Shown here piece by piece: positions 61,860 through 64,000 of a stretch of DNA of 64,000 nucleotides (its first letter is position 1; each line of letters opens with the position of its first letter). The position numbers and the translations under genes are program-made. Under the pieces are notes generated by a model. It was not told the origin of the DNA and did not search any database. It worked only from the letters and a program-made list of their open reading frames with translations. This stretch comes from Helicobacter sp. 12S02634-8 (GTDB lineage Bacteria > Campylobacterota > Campylobacteria > Campylobacterales > Helicobacteraceae): positions 62,001 to 126,000 of the forward strand of contig NZ_MLAP01000001.1 of assembly GCF_002272865.1 (NCBI RefSeq), read 5' to 3'.

Positions 61860-61940
61860 CTTCAAGCACCTCTCAAGCTATCTAAATAGCCTTTTTATCT
61901 AAAACAGCCCCTCAAGCTTCAAAGAGAGAAAATAAAAAAT

Positions 61941-63035
61941 TTAAGAGAGAGAGGTCGCAAAATGTCTGACTTCTGTATCGAGCGCTAAAATATCTTCTTG
62001 TGTCCCTAAATGCCCCAAAGCAGAGCCAAATTTCTCTAAAGCCCTTTCGATAATCACGCGGATACGACCAAAATTGATTGCATGGTCTAAAAATTTTTTG
62101 ACAGCTATTTCATTGCTAGCATTGAGGATAAGACCTAGTTTCGGGTTTTGCAGTAGTGTGTCTTTGAGTTTCCAGAGCGGGAATTGCTCTGTGTTGATGG
62201 GCTCAAACTTGATACTTTGGAGTTTCTCGAGTGTGAGCCCCTCAATCACACGTTCTTTGAGTGCTTGCGTGCTATCGAGTGCATAGGCGATAGGGAGTTT
62301 CATATCTGGATAAGCAAAGTGTGCTGTGATACTCCCGTCTATAGATTCAATCAAGGCGTGCACATTAGAAGTTCTCTCGATATAGCCCTCAATTGCCTCA
62401 GTCTTAAAAAGCCATTTAGCCTCTAAGACTTCAAAAAGTTTATTGACCATACTTGCAGAATCGATGGTGATTTTTTTGCCCATTTTCCAGTTAGGGTGGC
62501 AGAGTGCATCAGCGGGGGTTTTGAGCGGAATATCTTGATGGGGTGTATCGCGAAATGCCCCTCCACTTGCTGTGATGAATAACTTCTTAAACGGGCGTTT
62601 GCTTTGGAGATACCAAAGACCAAAATGCTCGCTGTCAATGGGGATAATATCGCTTGTATCTAAAAGCCAGCCAGCACTCACAAGGGATTCTTTGTTGGCC
62701 AGGGCTAGTTTTTTGCGGTGTTTGAGGCTCGTAAATGTGGGATTGAGTCCAGCAAAGCCCACTAGGGCGTTGATGACTAAAGAAGAATCTGAAGCAGCGA
62801 TCATTTCAGAAATACCCTCTTGCCCTACAAAGACTCTAGCGCCTTGTGGCTTGAGGGCAGGGAGGTCTTGGACAGAGAGAATCGCTACATTTTTAGGTCG
62901 GTGCAAGGCAATTTGTTGGTTGAAAAGCTCGATATTGCGCCCAGCGCTCAAGCTTTCGGCTTTGATATGGAATTTGTGTGCGATATAGAGGGCATTGACC
63001 CCAATCGATCCTGTGCTGCCTAAGAGTATCATCAA
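61941..63035 (-). CDS. dxr: 1-deoxy-D-xylulose 5-phosphate reductoisomerase
   Basis: Second enzyme of the MEP isoprenoid pathway. The 364-residue chain opens with the NADPH loop LLGSTGSIGVNAL. It has ALANKESLVSAG, IDSEHFGLW, TASGGAFRD with substrate-binding residues, and NWKMGKKITIDSASMVNK. It starts six bases after cdsA; dxr and cdsA form an operon as in H. pylori. Confidence 0.97.
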   Translation of the reverse strand: MMILLGSTGSIGVNALYIAHKFHIKAESLSAGRNIELFNQQIALHRPKNVAILSVQDLPALKPQGARVFVGQEGISEMIAASDSSLVINALVGFAGLNPTFTSLKHRKKLALANKESLVSAGWLLDTSDIIPIDSEHFGLWYLQSKRPFKKLFITASGGAFRDTPHQDIPLKTPADALCHPNWKMGKKITIDSASMVNKLFEVLEAKWLFKTEAIEGYIERTSNVHALIESIDGSITAHFAYPDMKLPIAYALDSTQALKERVIEGLTLEKLQSIKFEPINTEQFPLWKLKDTLLQNPKLGLILNASNEIAVKKFLDHAINFGRIRVIIERALEKFGSALGHLGTQEDILALDTEVRHFATSLS

Positions 63036-63041
63036 AGCCCC

Positions 63042-63845
63042 TTATAAAACGATGAGAGAAGTTTCCTTCCAAGTTTGCAAAAAATACAGCAAAAAGTGCA
63101 TTGTGATCGCACCAAATAACACAGCATCAAGCCTATCTAGCACGCCTCCATGCCCTGGTAGGATATTCCCGCTATCTTTGAGTTGCGCGTTTCTCTTGAG
63201 GTAGCTCTCATAAAGATCGCCTAAAATCGCACTCACAGATATAGCAAATGAGATCAAAAAAGAGATGATAAAATTCCCGCTCAAGCTCCCCATACCGATG
63301 AAACTCCCAATAGCTACAGCTATGGCAAGACCGATGATAGCACCTTCTAGGGTTTTGTTTGGTGAAGTGGGGGTAAAGGGCGTTTTCCCAAAAGCTTTCC
63401 CACCAAAATACGCTCCGATATCAGTCAGTGCGACCACGATAACAAGCCACCATATCGCATACACGCCAAAGTCTTTATAAATGGCAAATAGAGCCAAAAA
63501 GGGAATGCTAGGATAGATAAAAGGGAGGATTTGTATGGGATTGAAAGATTTTTTATAAGCCAAAAAGCCCGCCATCACCATTGCAATAAAAATTGCTGCT
63601 TCTATGGGTCTGCCATTGAGCCCAGCCAATACCCATAAAATCACAGCAAGCAGATACATCATCAGATGGGATTTGCAGCCAAAAAGTTTGATAGCTTCAA
63701 AAAACCCAAACAGATAAGCAATCCCCAAGATTGCCCAAATCAAGGGCGTGTTGTCTATGTATAAAATCAAAGCCAAGCACACAATGAGAATGATCCCAGT
63801 GATATAACGCGATTTATTACTCAAAAAATTTTCCTTCAAACTCAT
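63042..63845 (-). CDS. cdsA: Phosphatidate cytidylyltransferase
   Basis: Makes CDP-diacylglycerol for phospholipids at the inner membrane. ATG 63845 has AGGG upstream; the frame reaches 63890, but that leader is atypical. The 267-residue chain has about eight membrane segments and the CDP signature LGDLYESYLKRNAQLKDSG, then ILPGHGGVLDRLDAV. SPNKTLEGAIIGL also fits. It is divergent from mnmG. Confidence 0.96.
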   Translation of the reverse strand: MSLKENFLSNKSRYITGIILIVCLALILYIDNTPLIWAILGIAYLFGFFEAIKLFGCKSHLMMYLLAVILWVLAGLNGRPIEAAIFIAMVMAGFLAYKKSFNPIQILPFIYPSIPFLALFAIYKDFGVYAIWWLVIVVALTDIGAYFGGKAFGKTPFTPTSPNKTLEGAIIGLAIAVAIGSFIGMGSLSGNFIISFLISFAISVSAILGDLYESYLKRNAQLKDSGNILPGHGGVLDRLDAVLFGAITMHFLLYFLQTWKETSLIVL

Positions 63846-63878
63846 TTTTCCCTCATTTTGTTTGGATACATCAATGCA

Positions 63879-63913
63879 ATTATAATGCAAAACTGATTAA
63901 GCTTGGTTATAAT
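63879..63913. promoter_or_regulatory. Divergent promoter region of cdsA and mnmG
   Basis: ATTATAAT at 63879-63886 is a perfect -10 on both strands; the reverse reading suits cdsA. A second TATAAT at 63908-63913 is 27 bases before mnmG. Confidence 0.45.
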
Positions 63914-63939
63914 TGCCCTAAAAGTTTTCAAGGCTATCG

Positions 63940-64000
63940 ATGGAATATGATGTGATTGTAGTAGGTGGTGGGCATGCAGGCATAGAAGCAAGCCTTATCA
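63940..64000 (+). CDS. mnmG: tRNA uridine 5-carboxymethylaminomethyl modification protein MnmG (GidA), partial
   Basis: The first 20 codons from ATG 63940 read MEYDVIVVGGGHAGIEASLI, the FAD-binding start of MnmG. The frame leaves the window. MnmG works with MnmE at U34 of tRNA, upstream of the MnmD-like enzyme also present here. AAGG precedes the start. Confidence 0.95.
   Translation, partial: MEYDVIVVGGGHAGIEASLI

Overview
The window reads as a stretch of chromosome from a Helicobacter species other than H. pylori. Almost every gene has a recognisable H. pylori counterpart, often in the same local order: pyrB-lipoprotein-tlyA-ribF-tkt-addB-like-ftsK, speE-coaE-gatA-guaB, MBL-thiF-motA-motB, fmt-birA-parA-parB-atpX..atpC-tolQRAB-pal-cpoB-slyD, ligA-cheV-aspS-adk-ppa, folE-htpX-truD..recR, and dxr-cdsA | mnmG. 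The orphan regulator HsrA and the very long FlgL point to the same genus. Several genes are extra relative to the H. pylori order as I remember it: a siderophore-type permease and receptor, a 487-codon coiled-coil protein, a JAMM peptidase, argD, and a DUF535/VirK gene. I cannot name the species from sequence alone. I saw no rRNA, tRNA, CRISPR array, insertion sequence or prophage.

Layout. Positions 1-8000 hold a partial YhcH-family gene and a divergent DUF3943 outer-membrane protein, separated by a long palindrome. These are followed by pyrB, a lipoprotein, tlyA, ribF and a siderophore-uptake pair (MFS permease and TonB-dependent receptor). Positions 8000-17000 carry tkt, an AddB-like nuclease, the unknown coiled-coil gene and ftsK, which may start at ATT. 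Positions 17000-28500 hold speE, coaE, gatA, guaB and mnmD, a reverse-strand operon running MBL hydrolase, E1-like ThiF, JAMM protease, MotA, MotB, then argD, a MidA-like methyltransferase and hsrA.

Positions 28500-34400 are the least ordinary part. A candidate RepG-type small RNA is divergent from hsrA. flgL lies behind a possible sigma-54 promoter with a proline-rich exported protein upstream. After ridA, rplU and rpmA comes a 500-base AT-rich spacer, and then a DUF535/VirK gene with C9 and G11 tracts and a frameshift at a T4 run, which looks phase-variable or decaying. Positions 34400-49700 are a long, tightly packed forward-strand run from obgE to slyD. It covers formylation, biotinylation, chromosome partitioning, the F1/stalk part of ATP synthase (without atpB and atpE) and a complete Tol-Pal system.

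Positions 49700-64000 carry ligA, a CheV protein, aspS, adk and ppa, then reverse-strand folE, htpX, truD, alr, cytochrome c553 and recR, forward dnaJ, reverse dxr and cdsA, and the first codons of mnmG.

How the genes fit together: aspS and gatA together suit indirect Asn-tRNA synthesis. The receptor needs a TonB-type energiser, but the ExbB/ExbD-like pair here sits in a Tol-Pal operon. motAB, flgL, cheV and possibly the small RNA connect to motility and chemotaxis. Closely spaced stop and start codons (ATGA, GTGA, TGATG) show extensive translational coupling.
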